This document shows, in pieces, positions 36,001-50,026 of a DNA stretch of 60,000 nt (its first letter is position 1; every line of letters begins with the position of its first letter). The stretch is from contig NW_025062479.1 of assembly GCF_000002995.4 (NCBI RefSeq), forward strand, positions 13,995,221 through 14,055,220, in the 5' to 3' direction. A program made the translations under genes and the position numbers. The stretch is from Brugia malayi. Taxonomy: Eukaryota; Nematoda; Chromadorea; Rhabditida; Onchocercidae. The notes under the pieces are model-generated. The model was not told where the DNA came from, did not search any database, and was given only the letters and a program-made list of their open reading frames with translations.

Positions 36001-39000
36001 TGTCTTCCTTTTTTTCTAGTTCTATCATTTATATATTGAAATCATATTTTACAAATACTTGAGATTCGCCATATACAAGAGTTTTCGCAAATCCACGAAG
36101 CTTTGCTTCTTTCATATAGTCTTTTAATCGTTTCCGTATCTGAAAAAAAAAAAAAAAAAGAATAAATAAATATTATCACTGTTTTTGCATTAAAAAAAAT
36201 TATTTCCATCATTGCTAAATTATTTTCATTCTTTTGTAACTTATCAGCAAATATACATTTTTTTTTTTTTTTTTTTTTTGTTATTGAATAAAGATAAATG
36301 GAAAAATATTGATTGAACTAATGAAATAAATTTTAAAAGATAATGACTGAAGTAAAAGATCAATTTATTTACCTCATTAGCGCTATTTCGATCATTCTCA
36401 TCAAAAGGATTACCACAAAGAAATGCGACAACAACGCACAACCCTTGACTTGCTTTTAATTGTGAAGCCAAATGAAGTAAACGTTTATAGCGTAAATCAC
36501 TCTGATCATCTTGCCATTTTAGTGCAAAAAGAATGAGTAGTTGTGGCCTTAAAATATGATACATTTCAAGTAATATGTAATAATAATACATTCAGAATGT
36601 AAGGAAGAGAAAAATCACATCTCATGAAATCACAGAAGATGATAACAAAAAGAACTAAGAAATGGAATAGAGTACAATACCTAAAATCTTTTGGATGTGA
36701 TGCTTCGCTATCATCGATCGTTAACAAAGCCTTTTGTGCAGTTGAAATTGATACTGCTCGCATTCCATCACCCCATTCTTTGTTTGCTCTTAAATCTTAA
36801 CATTACTATAAAATACCTAAATATAGCTCATAAAGTGTAACTTAATAAGACAATGGTGAATAAATATTTGATTATATTTGATTAATATGATAGAAAATTG
36901 CTGAATAAAATGATGGCATATTTTTGTTTTCTTTTTTCATTACAAATTATGTGATTACAAATTACGATTTGTGAGGAATAATTCGAGTAAAATGATAAAA
37001 TAACAACAAATAAAAAAAACCCCCTGTATTCCGTATATTTATAAAATGAAAAACAAAGAAGACATGAAACAATTGCATAATCCCAATGTGTTGTAAACAT
37101 GATGAAAAAACACAAAAATGCACCAAGCAAAGCAAGTGACCTAAATTAAATTTCTTTTTCTTAATGTTTAGTGAAGTAAGTTTATTTCTATAATTAAATT
37201 TTCATATGTAATATTTTGCAGGAAACATAATAAAATACTATGTAATCATTACTTTTCTTTTGTTCAAATACCATCTAAATTATTACTTTTGCATAAGTAT
37301 GATAAAAATTTATAAAGAGCAATACTTACCAGTGATAATATTTGTAACGAGGTCTCCAATTAGGTGCTTTGACAATAGAATGCATTGCACAAATGACATT
37401 AATAAATGCATAACACATCAAGAAGAAAAAGTCAACGACAGCTGCAATATGATCCATTGCACCAAGAAGTATTGCTAATTCAGCAATTAATGTTGTAATT
37501 AGCAACCTGCAAAACTAAATATCCTTAAAGTAATTTGTAAAATTGAAATTATTGATGGGAAAATCTATTCAAATAGAATGTAAAATATATTCAAATTATG
37601 AGAATATATTTTGAAAATTATTAATATAAGATAACATAAATTAGAAATATAAAATATAGAATCAACTATGATTTTATATAACGATAAATATATAAGAAAT
37701 GACAACTTTTTTGAGAGAGAGAGAGGATGGGTTTTTTTATAAGTAAATAATACGGTGCAATAACTAAGTACATGTCGTAATGAAAGTCTCATTATTATAT
37801 TAATTCATTTCTAATTATTGGACTGTTTAAATTAATAAAATTTTAGCACATACCCATGGAATGGTTCATTCCTTTTTGTCAATTTTTTGAAACTCTTCAG
37901 CTCTGGTACCACTTCATCCTGTGCAATACACTGAAGTAAACGAGGTGCGCCTACAATAAAAATGAAATATTGATATGATATGACAGAAATAGTTGTTTGG
38001 CATAGAGTATTTAATAGTTTTCTGGAAGAAAATAAACATTTTAATATATATCTTAGAAGGAAAATAAAGATTTTAATATATATATTTTAGAAGGAAAATA
38101 AAGATTTTAATATATATTTTGAAAGGAAATAAACATTTTAATATGTATTTTGGAAGGAAGTATACATTTTAATAGATATTTTAGAAGCAAACATTTTGAT
38201 ATATATATATATATATATATATGCATTAGAGCAATATTCTGAAAAAAAGTTATAATATTGAAATTAAGAGAGCAATATCGGTTATCAATGATAATTACAA
38301 TATTTCAACATGAATCGACCAAAAATACATCAAAAATATTGGAAGAAAAACGCATACTGCATAAACACTGAAGAGCAGCACCAAATGTTGAAGTGAATGA
38401 TCCAACTAATAATATCCAATGACTTGGCCATGCCAAATTTGCCACAACCATACTACCTGCCATTGATGCTCCATATCTTCAAACATAAATTTATTTAAAA
38501 GCCTTTCACGGTCAGATAATTAATTATATAAAGATGATATAAATTAAATACGTATTTTGCATGACACATACTTATCTCGTAAAACATCACCATCAACTGC
38601 AGCACCAAATGTTAAAGCAAGCGCAAAATAGATGAATGAAGTGGTCAATTGCGCTCCTAATGTACCTGACGGTATTGATTTTTGGGCATTTTTGAGATCT
38701 CCTAAAAAAATCACTATTTATCTAATTATCATTTTTCCTTCAAAATCCACTGAAGTAATTGAAAAGATCCGAATATCAAAAATTTTATTGGTTAATGTAT
38801 TCCGGAAAATAAAATAGAATAGGTACCGCTCATGTTAGTTCCGGTTAAAATTCCAGTAACTGCTGGAAAATAAATAGCCAATAATACGAAGAACGTCGTT
38901 TTTACATCTTGATACACCTCGATATGAGTATTTGCTGCTTTTCCAGGTTTGTATTCACCATCTTTCGTATAATGAGTTGCTTTCAAATTTTCTATAAACT

Positions 39001-39359
39001 CAAATGAAAATTATAGCTGGAAAAGAGATTAAAATGATGTTTAAAGTGAAATATTTATTAAAGAAAAAATTAAAGAAATAATTGAAATCTAATATGGAGG
39101 AAAGTATTTGAAGTTGAAAGAAACCTTTTAGAACACCGCTCGTAAAACCAGGATAACCATTTACACATTCAATAGGTAAAAAGCATGTACCATTACCACA
39201 ATATTCTGGAACATTTCTACTTCTGAAAATAAAAAAAATTGATATACAATAAATAACACAAAAAGTATTTATATCTGAAAGTATATTTTTCTGAATATTA
39301 CTTCAACAAAATCATATCGATCAAAAGAATGCAGTGTTTATGTCACTGTTTTCGTCTTT

Positions 39360-39390
<31 letters not shown>

Positions 39391-42300
39391 ATTATTTGAA
39401 ATTGAAATTACAAAATTATATCAGATATAATGTGTTTTATCAGAATTAAGAATAACACTGGTATCTAGAACCAGAATGATTCAATCTGTTGTTTTGAACT
39501 TGATTAATTAGTGATTAATTAATTAGAATTTGATATCTACACATTTATTCAGTTTTCCCTTTGTTAAACAGTCAGTTCTATATATATTTATGAAATATCT
39601 TTTATCGAACTTCCTATAAATATTAAAAACTTACATAAATCCTTCATTGCAGTACCTGCAGATGTGTATAATTGAGATATTTTGCGGCATAAATATTTGT
39701 GCTTGCAATAAATGATCTCCTATTTTACATACTCTGAAATGAACGATAATAATATTAACTAATAAATACAAAGATAAATATGACTGTAAATAACACATTT
39801 AGAAATAGTTTCATCCTAATTCTTTGTTCATTTATCAATAAGATTCTACATGATTTAAAAAAAAAATTATATTCATTTTACATAATATGAATTATATAAA
39901 TTATTTCTCATAAGTATTCGTTGTGATAAAAAGAAAACAATTTTAAAACCTTTGCCCATTTTCTGGACTGATTGATTTCTCAATTCCACCAGCAAAACAG
40001 GATAATATCGATAAAATAACACATAAAAGTGAGATCTAAATGTATGAAAATTATTAAAGTAATAATAATTGCATCATTAATGAAATAGTTAATATTTTAT
40101 TCTAAGAAATTATGGAAATTACAAGTATACCGGTGCAAAAAGCTGCACGAATCGTACACCCATAGCTACAACAATAAATTCAAGTATTAGTAATAGTGTA
40201 GCATAAATTCGTAAATTATGTGACATCATACCAAACATATCTGCAAACTTTTAAAAACAAATAAATTATATCACAATAATTTGATTTTCACATTAACTTT
40301 TCATTGTTTTATAATAAATTCAATAAAATAAGAAATGCATGGTAAATTATACAAAGAGAAAAATAATGTTTATTGCAAAAAATGATACAAAAAAATTATT
40401 GTTTATTCGTAAAAGTGTTACATTGAATTCCAAATTTATATTGATGCCTTCAAAGTTGAATATTTTAGAACTGCAATTTTTGAGAGCACTGTAAAATATA
40501 TCAGAAATAATAGAAATGAAATAAAACTTAGTATTTACATTACATCCATCCATACCATTAGCAGTCAATAATGTTGAAAATAAAATGGAAAATTCTTAAA
40601 AATTCAACCTGTTTGTGATTGCACTTCTCGGCCGCCAATTGTAAGATCAGGAAAAATATAAATCTGGAAAATGCATGAAATTTTTGAATAGAAATAAATT
40701 CAGTGTCGAAAAAAAAAACAAACCAATAAAGTTTATTTGTTATTAAAATGATATTAATCTTAAAGCTAGTAATTACATTCGTAAGAATTTATATAATAAA
40801 TTTTTGAAATGAAATATAATTTTATACTATAATATCATACCAATAAAATTTCAACACCACCAACTAAATACATAGAAGCAGCAACTGCATTTCCCAGATA
40901 AAATAGTATGCCTATTGCTGTACCAAATTCTGTTCCAAGATTTCTCGATAACATATAATAAGCGCCACCACTCTTAATTTCACCATTTGTAGCTATTGCT
41001 GATAAACTGATAGTAGTGATAAAAGTCTAAAACAAATGCAAAAACTTTTCCACTAAATAATTATACATTATTCAAATCTTGCAAATGAACATAATCAAAC
41101 ATTTAAAATAATCACTACTATTTTCATGAAATGAGAATTTTTCTCAGAAAATAATATAATAAAATCTGACAAAATAAAAAAAAAAAGCGACGGATTATTA
41201 TTCATAATTGATATAAAAACTGGACTAATAACAAAATAATGAATTACTAATGATTAATTAATTAGCATTGGTTAATAATACTAATGATTAGTTAATATTA
41301 TTTGATTAAATGGTAAAAAGAATAATTATTTCTTTCTCATTCTTATAAGCAAAACTGTTAAATAAAAAATTTATTAATTTATTAAATTAAAAAAAAAAAA
41401 AAGGAAAGAAAAAACAATACAGTTAAACAACAGAGTGCAAGAAGCAGAGATGCTTGTGTTATGCCAGCAATTCCAACAACCCAAAAAAGACGTATGAACA
41501 TGGTTACACCCAAAATATGCTGAACTGTTGGCAAATATACACCAAATAATGTACCCAAATTTGCTGACTGAAAAAACAAACAAAACAAAACAAAAATCAC
41601 TATATTTGCATAAATTCGATTTCAATTACAAATGATATTCATATAATATAATATTAGTATTACTAATAATATAACCTATACAAAATAATAAAATAGCAAT
41701 GTAACCAAAGTTATTATCTTTTGAGACATATTTAAAATAAACAACAAAAAAGAAAATGAATAATTCTACTTAAATTATGACTCATACACTTTATGATTAA
41801 AATATTTAAATCAACATAATATTCTTTTAGATTAAGGAATTAGTTTAATTCAATAAATTATAATATATACTTTCACAGATCGTTCAAGTGCTTGAGGTTG
41901 TGTGAAAACTTTCAAGTATTGAGAAAACAATTCAGCTGCTGTATCCTCAAAAAGTTCCAAATTTGTATGTCCAATATTCGGCTTAATTCTATCATCATTT
42001 ATTGAGGAACCATCATTATCTGACATAAATAATTCTTCTGTAAGTAAACTAATCCGATCTACATATAAATTATTAATAAAAAAAATTGAAGAAATTTGGA
42101 ACAAATATACTCGTTTCACTTTAAACATTATTTCAATATATGACGCATTGAAAGGACTGTAGAAGAAGTTAAAATTTTGTAGTGCTTTAAAAACTTAAAT
42201 GATATTAAAATTGTCTCAGTAAAAAACTAATGTTCCATTTTAGTGGAGTGTCTTTTATATTTTAAATTGAATTTGATAAATGATAAAGTAAATTTTTCAA

Positions 42301-42720
42301 GACTATTCATATTTGAAAATTATAGAAGGTTGAAAACAAACAAACTGAAAATTTTCAACAAAATTCTTATTATTCAATAAAAATTGCAATTATTTCAACA
42401 AGATTCTTATCATTGAATAAAAATTGCATTTTTTTAAAAAAGTTGAAACAGTTGTAAATCATTCAATTGCTAGATGATTAATATTAAATTTTTCTATCTA
42501 AATGAATAAATTATAATAACAAACCTTTAATGGCGTCATCAATTGATAAGAGTAATGAAACACCTTCGTGGAAATCATCATCTGTTCGTAATGAAATATC
42601 AGTTTCAGCATGATTATCAATAATTTTTAATGGAATTTCTGTTGTGATAGAATCATCTGATAAACTGGGCATCTTCTGATTGCAATTTTGATTACGATAA
42701 TTTGATATATTATTATCCAT
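33056..42720 (-). CDS. kcc: K-Cl cotransporter (SLC12A4-7 / KCC family)
   Basis: Electroneutral plasma-membrane K+/Cl- exporter, 1140 residues, 27 exons in transcript order: 42525-42720, 41871-42058, 41421-41567, 40841-41026, 40609-40663, 40131-40240, 39950-40035, 39635-39733, 39125-39222, 38827-38991, 38572-38701, 38358-38476, 37854-37950, 37330-37506, 37021-37140, 36681-36788, 36373-36547, 36059-36139, 35782-35920, 35500-35669, 35090-35209, 34782-34955, 34456-34576, 34139-34193, 33873-33966, 33437-33545, 33056-33159. The total is exactly 1141 codons with stop. Family signatures: [19 protein letters not shown] (TM1), [10 protein letters not shown] and [83 protein letters not shown], and the C-terminus [10 protein letters not shown]. 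About 12 membrane segments lie at residues 130-660. A cysteine-rich extracellular loop with NIS and NGT sites spans about residues 310-400, before the long cytosolic tail. The length matches vertebrate KCCs. Which nematode kcc paralogue this is was not resolved. Confidence 0.96.
38021..38215. repeat. Minisatellite, about six copies of a 27-34 bp unit, in a KCC intron
   Basis: The unit is TTTAGAAGGAAAATAAAGATTTTAATATATAT with variants, lying in tandem between KCC exons 37854-37950 and 38358-38476 and ending in a pure TA run. Confidence 0.85.
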
Positions 42721-42727
42721 TTGAACT

Positions 42728-42740
42728 CTAAATAAACAAA
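42728..42740 (-). promoter_or_regulatory. Splice acceptor 7 bases before KCC start codon: candidate spliced-leader site
   Basis: On the minus strand TTTATTTAG|AGTTCAAATGG places an acceptor seven bases upstream of the ATG at 42720. No donor-bearing 5' exon could be recognised upstream, so a spliced leader or a distant 5' UTR exon would fit. Confidence 0.45.
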
Positions 42741-43752
42741 AATGAAGAGATTATGCGATTAGAGAAAGAATAATGCACTAAATTGAGAAACTAACCATTC
42801 ATTAATTAATTCATTTAATTTAAATAACCATAGGACATTGGTAGAAGATAACTATATTAATGATAAATGATAGCCATATTAATGATTATCACGAAATATA
42901 TACGCATACACATAAGCACACACTCACATACATACATACACACATTCTATTCTTAACATCGATATGGAAGACGAATAAAATTTGCCTCAGCAACTAAACT
43001 AACTAAACATATAGTAGTATTGATTACCTAAACAACTAAAGTAACTAATTATGCAGTAATATTAATTACCTAAGCAAATTCTCACACTTATCCAGTTTTA
43101 TGTAATCTTTCTTCTTTTTTTTTCTTTATTTTATCTATTATACTTCACTACGTATAACACAAATATAGCACAAAATAGACACTACGTATATTTAGTCTTT
43201 TTTAAAATAAGCTTTTACGCAAAATTTACAAGGCATCAATAATATCTAATACCATTATAGATTGCATATAATATATTCGTATCGTATACATAAGAAAATG
43301 CAATCTATTACTCAAAAGTATACTGTAGCAACTTTGTCTTTACAGTTCACAGTATAGTTGAGTTATTGCAATTAGTTATGATCAATTAATAACACACATT
43401 TTCTTCTCCATTTTTTATCAAAAATTGTAAATAAAATAACAATTAAAAAAATAACAAACAAACCACTGATAATTGATGAAAATCGGAACAGTCCGAAAAA
43501 TATAACAGAAATATATCGGACTAAAAATTGTCGTGTTTACAATATTATATTATTATTATTATTATTTCGCTATCAATAAGCAATACGTAAAAGCAAAATT
43601 GTAATAAATTAACATATAGCATGAAAAAAAAAAAAAATGATACGTAATACATAAACGTGACACGTGATAATATTTACTTTAATTTCAGATATTATACATG
43701 TAATTATTACGTGATGAGATATATTTCAGATGAGTACTAAAAGAAATAATAA

Positions 43753-43885
43753 AATTTTTTTTAACTAATATTAAAACTAAAATTAAAACTACAGAAATAT
43801 TTTTTTTTTTTTAAAGAATTTTTAACTAATATTAAAGAAATAAATTTTTTTAACTAATATTAAAACTAAAATTAAAACTACAGAT
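43753..43885. repeat. Direct repeat pair, about 40 bp
   Basis: TTTTTTAACTAATATTAAAA..., running to ACTACAGA, occurs at about 43753-43795 and 43843-43885, with a third partial copy (TTTTTAACTAATATTAAAG) between them at about 43819-43838. Confidence 0.8.
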
Positions 43886-45171
43886 CTTTGCTTTTCCTTT
43901 TTTCTGTCCCTATTTTTTTAATAACTTTATTTAAATTTGTTGATAAATTTATTTGTGCATTAAAATTGATTATTTAATCAATTAGCAATAGTCTTGCTCT
44001 ATTGCATAAACTTTTACATTAAAGAGTATTTTCATTCAAAATTTTCATTAGCACAAAAGCATTACGAATAACAATCAATTAATGGAACAATTAATTTCAT
44101 TTGATCTTTTTTTTCTCATTTAATTTAATTCAGCATTTTGGTTTAAAATTTTAATTTTTTATTCCTTTCAATCTCTAATTACAATCAAATTTATGTTTTA
44201 ATCTGAACCATATTTTTGTTGTCATGAATATTAAACTAATTTGTTGCTATTGATAAAACAAAAAAAGAAAAAAAGTAAATTTGTAATTGTTAAATTTAGA
44301 ATTCATGATATTTTAGAAGAATTACATTTAATGTAGGTTACAAAAATAAAAAAAAGATGATAAATTCCAAGGAGTTTTAAATGGGGATTTAAAATAGTAA
44401 AAAGAATTAATGCTTTAGAGCATTTTCTTTATAAATCTCACTTTAAATTCAATTGGATTTTTAATTTTTTTTTTTTAGAATTATTAGTTTCGTAAATTTT
44501 GCATTCATTTCATTGTTTTTTTTTTTTTTTTTGGATTTGAGAAAAGAATAATTAGATAAAGTGTAAAAATTTCAAACAAACAAATAAGCCAAAAAAAGAA
44601 CTTTAAGAAAATATAAGTGAAAGGAACAGAGAGAGAAAGAGAGAAAAGAAATGTGGATCCATTGATAACGATATTAATAGAAGTTAGTTAATTAACTAAT
44701 GTTGAAACATTATCTGTGTAACTTGAATAGAATATTGAATAATTGTTATTATTACTATTATTATTTTTCATTAGTTAATATTAATTGAATTAGAAATTTC
44801 TAGTAAAAAAAATAATAAAATGTATTAAATTTCATGAAAATTTATTTTTTTAACTAAAAAAAAAATAAATGGAAATTTTCGTTTAATCGAAAGAAAAAAA
44901 AAAAATGTTATGAGAGGAAAATCTGATGAATGAAAAGAAAAGGTTAAAATTTTCCTAAAAAAAAGAAGGAAAAATGATAGAACCGAACATCTTCTTTCTG
45001 CCCATCGATCAATTACCATATAAATTGCCCGTTTGATGTGAAGATGAAATAATAGTTAGTTGGTGTCATATATCACATTTCAAATTTTAATAGATATTTA
45101 GTGATTCATGACTAAAAGATATAAAAAATTTTCTTTCATTCTCTTTTCCTCAAGTTTTTAGAAGAAATTAA

Positions 45172-45229
45172 TAGAGTGAGAGAGAGAGGGGGACAGAGAG
45201 AGGGAGAAAGAGAGAAAGAGAAAAAAAGG
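45172..45229. repeat. GA-rich purine tract
   Basis: A 58-base near-pure purine run built from AGAGAG units. Shorter tracts of the same type occur at 44626-44650 and 47216-47252. Confidence 0.85.
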
Positions 45230-48200
45230 TAATCAATTGACCATAACGAAAACATTTATAAAAGATGGGAAATAAAAAGAAAGTATTATAATATTTTAAA
45301 TGACAAAAAAATTTTCTTTATTCAGTATAAGAATTTTATTTATGGTAATAAAAAAACAAAAAGAGAACTGAAAATTTTAAGTATGAAAACCGATGAAAAC
45401 CTTCACATCTGAAAAAAAAGTTAGCGAAGAAAAACAGCTAATTTCAAGCCATATTAAAGAAAATTAAAAAACAAATAAATAAATAAGAAAAGAGAAAGAA
45501 GAAGAAATTGCTTCGATAAAATGTTGTGCAAATTAACGAGAAGCAGTGCAAAATAACAAAATGTTATATAAATTAACAAAATGCTATACAAATAACAAAA
45601 AATGCTACACAAATTAATGAAATAATGAATTTAATCTTAATATTTGAATGGATTGTTTATAGTATTTTAATAACAAATTAGTCAAATGACTTCTTAATTA
45701 TTAGTATTCTAATCTTTTTTAAATTCATAAACAACGACTTCAATATACACACATCACTTGTTCAGCTGTATCAGATTATTATAATTTGTTTTATCATGCT
45801 AGAAATATTTTTAATAATAAAATTGCATGCTAGTCAATAAGCATCGAATATTTTACTAACGGAAACATTAAATGCTTAGCAACCAACAGGCTAAAGGTAA
45901 GGTAATGTACAGAAAAAGAAGGAGAAAAAAACAGAAATGATTATCAAATTTAAAAAACATGCAATTTCTTCCATCATTTGTTTATTTTTTTGCTCATCTA
46001 AATCACATTATAATTAAGCATTCCCAACAAATATATTAATTAAATTCTAAAATATGACTTTTTTTTTTTAAAAAAAAGGGTAAAAGAAAAAGGTGGTAAA
46101 TAAAATGAAATATTGCAAAAATATTTAAAAATATTGTAACAATTAACAGTGCTTAATGTTAATAATATGCCTAAAAATTTATTCCTTAAAAAAGTATTTC
46201 CGCATAAACTTAAAAATGTATAATATCATATCTGTAGGAATTAATTTCATTTTCAATTTTATAAATTTCATTGATATTTGATTGATACTTTCATCGATAC
46301 TTTCTGTCACTTTTCCAGATAATAACTAAAACATAAACAATAGATAAAAATTTAAAAAGCTAATTAATTTGAATGATAATTTGTGTAGAAAATTTATCAA
46401 GAGGTCTATTTTAAAAGGATTTAAGAAAAAGTTGAAGAAATAAAATAAACAATAAATGAATGACAAACATTTTCTCTCTGTCACTGGAAAATTTGATATA
46501 ATAATGAATACATGTCAACAAATAGGTGAAAAATTCATTGAATGAAAATGATATAAGTTTTTAGCATTATTCCTGAAAGTTAATTATTAGCTAGAAAGAA
46601 ATATACATAAATACGAAGTGAATGAAAAATTTTGTGAAATGAAGCGATTATAAAAAGACGAAAAAAAAAATGGGCGCAAATTGAGTGCCATAATTTTGAT
46701 AAGCTAATGAATTTTTTTCCTATCTCTATCATATTTAAATATTATATTTACTTACGATAATTTTTTTTGTGGTATGTCATTTTAATATTTAATTGCTAAT
46801 ACCTATTACTAACTAATCATTATTAAGAGAAAAATGAATTTTTTCAATTTATCTATTCATTACTCTAATGTTTACGTAGTATAAAATTAATAATTTAGCT
46901 AATGTAAGTATAATATTCTAAGAAATTCTTTAGTTATATAGTATTTGGTTAAAATGAAAAAATAATAATCAATGCAAAAAAAAAAGTGGACAGGTCGTAG
47001 GCTATAAAAATTAACTTTTACTCTTTGTTAGTTTATATTAAAATTGAAATCGATTTTATAAAAATAGTACGACCTAAATAATTAATTATTTTTGCGAGAG
47101 ATGAAGCTAATAAATGGCATTATACTCAAAATTGGTTGTTCTTTTTGCATTGAATACTCTGGACATTTTGCTGTTTGCATTAGCAAAAAAAAAAAAAAGA
47201 TTATTTGAGACATAAAAGAGAGGGAGAGGAAGAGAGAGAGAAGAAGAAAAAAGCAAATGGGAGACATTTTATAGAGGATGATTTCACTGACATTTTAAAT
47301 TGTCATCACCAAAAATGGTTAATGATGTGAAGTGAAACACTTAGCAAACAAATTTCAAAAAAGAAATTTAATTACATTGAAATGGCCTAGTATTTTTCAT
47401 TCAGTCAACAAATCATAGTTTTATAATTGATAAAATATGTATAAATGTAATTTGAAAAATAATTTCTGAGTTTAATTAAATTTCATAACAATGATTTGAT
47501 AATTTACTTAGCTTCATAGCTATGCAAAAATTAAAAAAAAAATCTTTGTAATTTCATTTTGATCTTTGAGCAAAAAGTCTTTTAATTTAGCCGACAAATA
47601 GGCGTATTGTCATGGCTACTCTTAAAAAAAAAAAAAAAAAAAGGCTTTAAAAGATATATTCCATTCTTCACGAAGAGATATTCAAATATGCATGGAAGAC
47701 TTAGATATACGAAAAAAAGATTTAATAAATGTAATCAAAATTGAAAAAAGAATTTCAAAAGTGTACTTAAGTTTAAAATATAAAAAATACTAAAATTTAT
47801 TGGAGAAATTAAAAAAATATAACTGGATAAATCAGAAATTTAGGACATTAACGATAATATATAATCAGAAATATAGAAGATATATAATAGTAAATAATAT
47901 TTTAAGCAAGCGAAATATTTTTCCTTCTTTTTTTAAATAAACAATAAGAATTTATGAATGGGGAATTATTTTAATAATACTGCTAATTTATTGATTATTA
48001 TTATATTATAAAATTTAAGAATTTTTAAAAAAAAAACTACAGAGTGTTTTAAATAAAAATTAGGAAAAGGAAAATCATATTTGTCAATAAATTTAAAAAT
48101 AGAATATAAAAGAACAGATGGTAGCATTGTTAGCGATTGTGATGAATGATTTGTTAGCATTTCAAAAATTAGCTAATAGCTGATGTTTTAGATAGAGATG

Positions 48201-48858
48201 AAAAAAAGAAAATTAACTGATACAAGGATTGTATTAGATTATTTTTTGATTATGATAGATGAATTTAGTGACGCGAAACGTATCATTCGATTGATTCCCC
48301 TAAAACATATTTTTTTACTTTCCGTTAAATTACAAATGAAATGAATAATAAAAAAGAAAAAATTCTCCATTAGCAAATTCATAGATAGAAGTGGTAATAA
48401 AAAAAAGGAAATTTAGTTCAATTTCTTTTCTTCTAGCTAATTCCAGCTAACAGATAATTCAGAAAAAAAAAAAGGAAATTTTATTAATATTAGTAAAATG
48501 AGGAAATATATTAGAATGAATTAAAAAGATTGTTTAAAATTTTTCCTAGCAGTTTAATTAACAATAAATTAATGTTACATGAATAAGTTCATTTTGCTAT
48601 TATATACATTATCATATATTTTTATCGCATTGTTATCATATACACATTACTGCAATATCATGAAAAAGTAGAAAAAAAATTCAAAAAATAAAAAGAATCA
48701 CTCTCTTCTGTGGTGCTAATTAAATTTTATGGTAAATAAATGTAATGAGCAAAATTTTGAAGCAATTCAAATATATGAAAGAATCAGTTCAAAAAAAAAG
48801 AAAATAAGATAAATGATAGTTGTAATAATAATGATAAGTTGTAGTTGAGTAAAGTGTA

Positions 48859-48914
48859 CCTATCAGCTTGTCATATGCGCCTATCAGTTAGTTATCATAA
48901 TTATCAGTTATCTG
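48859..48914. promoter_or_regulatory. Cluster of GATA-type motifs
   Basis: Two CCTATCAG sites followed by GTTATCAT, ATTATCAG and TTATCTGATC, i.e. five GATA cores on the minus strand within 56 bases, about 6 kb upstream of the KCC start. The regulatory role is inferred from motif density only. Confidence 0.4.
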
Positions 48915-49130
48915 ATCAATGAACAAAATGTTTGCTAACTTTCGTAGTTTCCATCAAATCTTGATAGAAATTTCCATCAATCTTGCACTGAAGGGAAATA
49001 TGACAAATTTTAACGCTTACATAACAATGCTACTACCTTGCAATTTGTTTTAATAGTTTCGATGAAATTTGATGTCATAACGACAGAAGAATAAAAGTAA
49101 GCTTAGTTTAAGCAAAGGTGAATTTCGAAG

Positions 49131-49170
49131 AATACACATACACACACACACACATACACACATATATATA
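49131..49170. repeat. CA/TA alternating repeat
   Basis: ACACATACACACACAC.. passes into a pure TA run and is followed to about 49260 by degenerate CA-rich sequence (ACGCACGCACAC). Confidence 0.85.
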
Positions 49171-50026
49171 TATATACATACACGACAAACAAGGACGCAC
49201 GCACACATTCAAAATATAAAAATATACGCCAAGCAAACACGTACGCACACGCATTCAATGCATAAATGTGTAAAACAGATGACATTAATGCTTCGCACTT
49301 CAAGAATAGGGAAGGACATCGAGAAAAACAATGACCTACTCCCATCAGAATGATTCATTCTAAGCGGTGCAAAGTAATGAGTAAGCTTGCATGAACTGAC
49401 TCATTTGAAGAGATCTGAATTTGCATATATATATATCAAGAATTGATAATTTAGTTTACCATTTGAATGTTTCATTCATTGTTAGTTTTGATTCAATGAA
49501 ATGTAAAAGAAATGCTTCATTAAAAAAAATGAATGAATTTATTTAACTATTAAAACAAACATCCTATTATCATTATATCATTCAAATATGATTACGACCA
49601 TAACATAATAAAATTTAATCGAAATATTTGAATTACTTTCTCTTAATAAAGTTAAAGTTTATTATCATTCTAGTAAATTAGCAGTTTTTCAAAACAGATA
49701 AATTGTAAGAAGTAAAAAACTTTTTTCTAAGCATGTGTTTAATATTGATCGTTAGTTTAAGCATAAAAAGTTAGTGCTATGTAAGGTTTAATAATATAGG
49801 TAAATTTTTAATAAGTTATAGTTTTTAATATTTGAATTATATCTCTTCCTATATAGAGTATCCTATTCATTTCTATTAATTAATCTTAATTTACTGTAAC
49901 TTCATTTTCTTTCTTTTAAATATTAATTGTAAAAAATTATTTGGAGAATATAGTTTCATCATATAATAATGCAACAGCTTATGCGAATGCAACAGCTTAT
50001 GATGAAGACTAACACAAGCAAAATTA

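Noticed and set aside
37260..37478. Plus-strand frame overlapping a KCC exon
   Set aside because: Antisense to the membrane-segment exon 37330-37506, which is firmly assigned by sequence.
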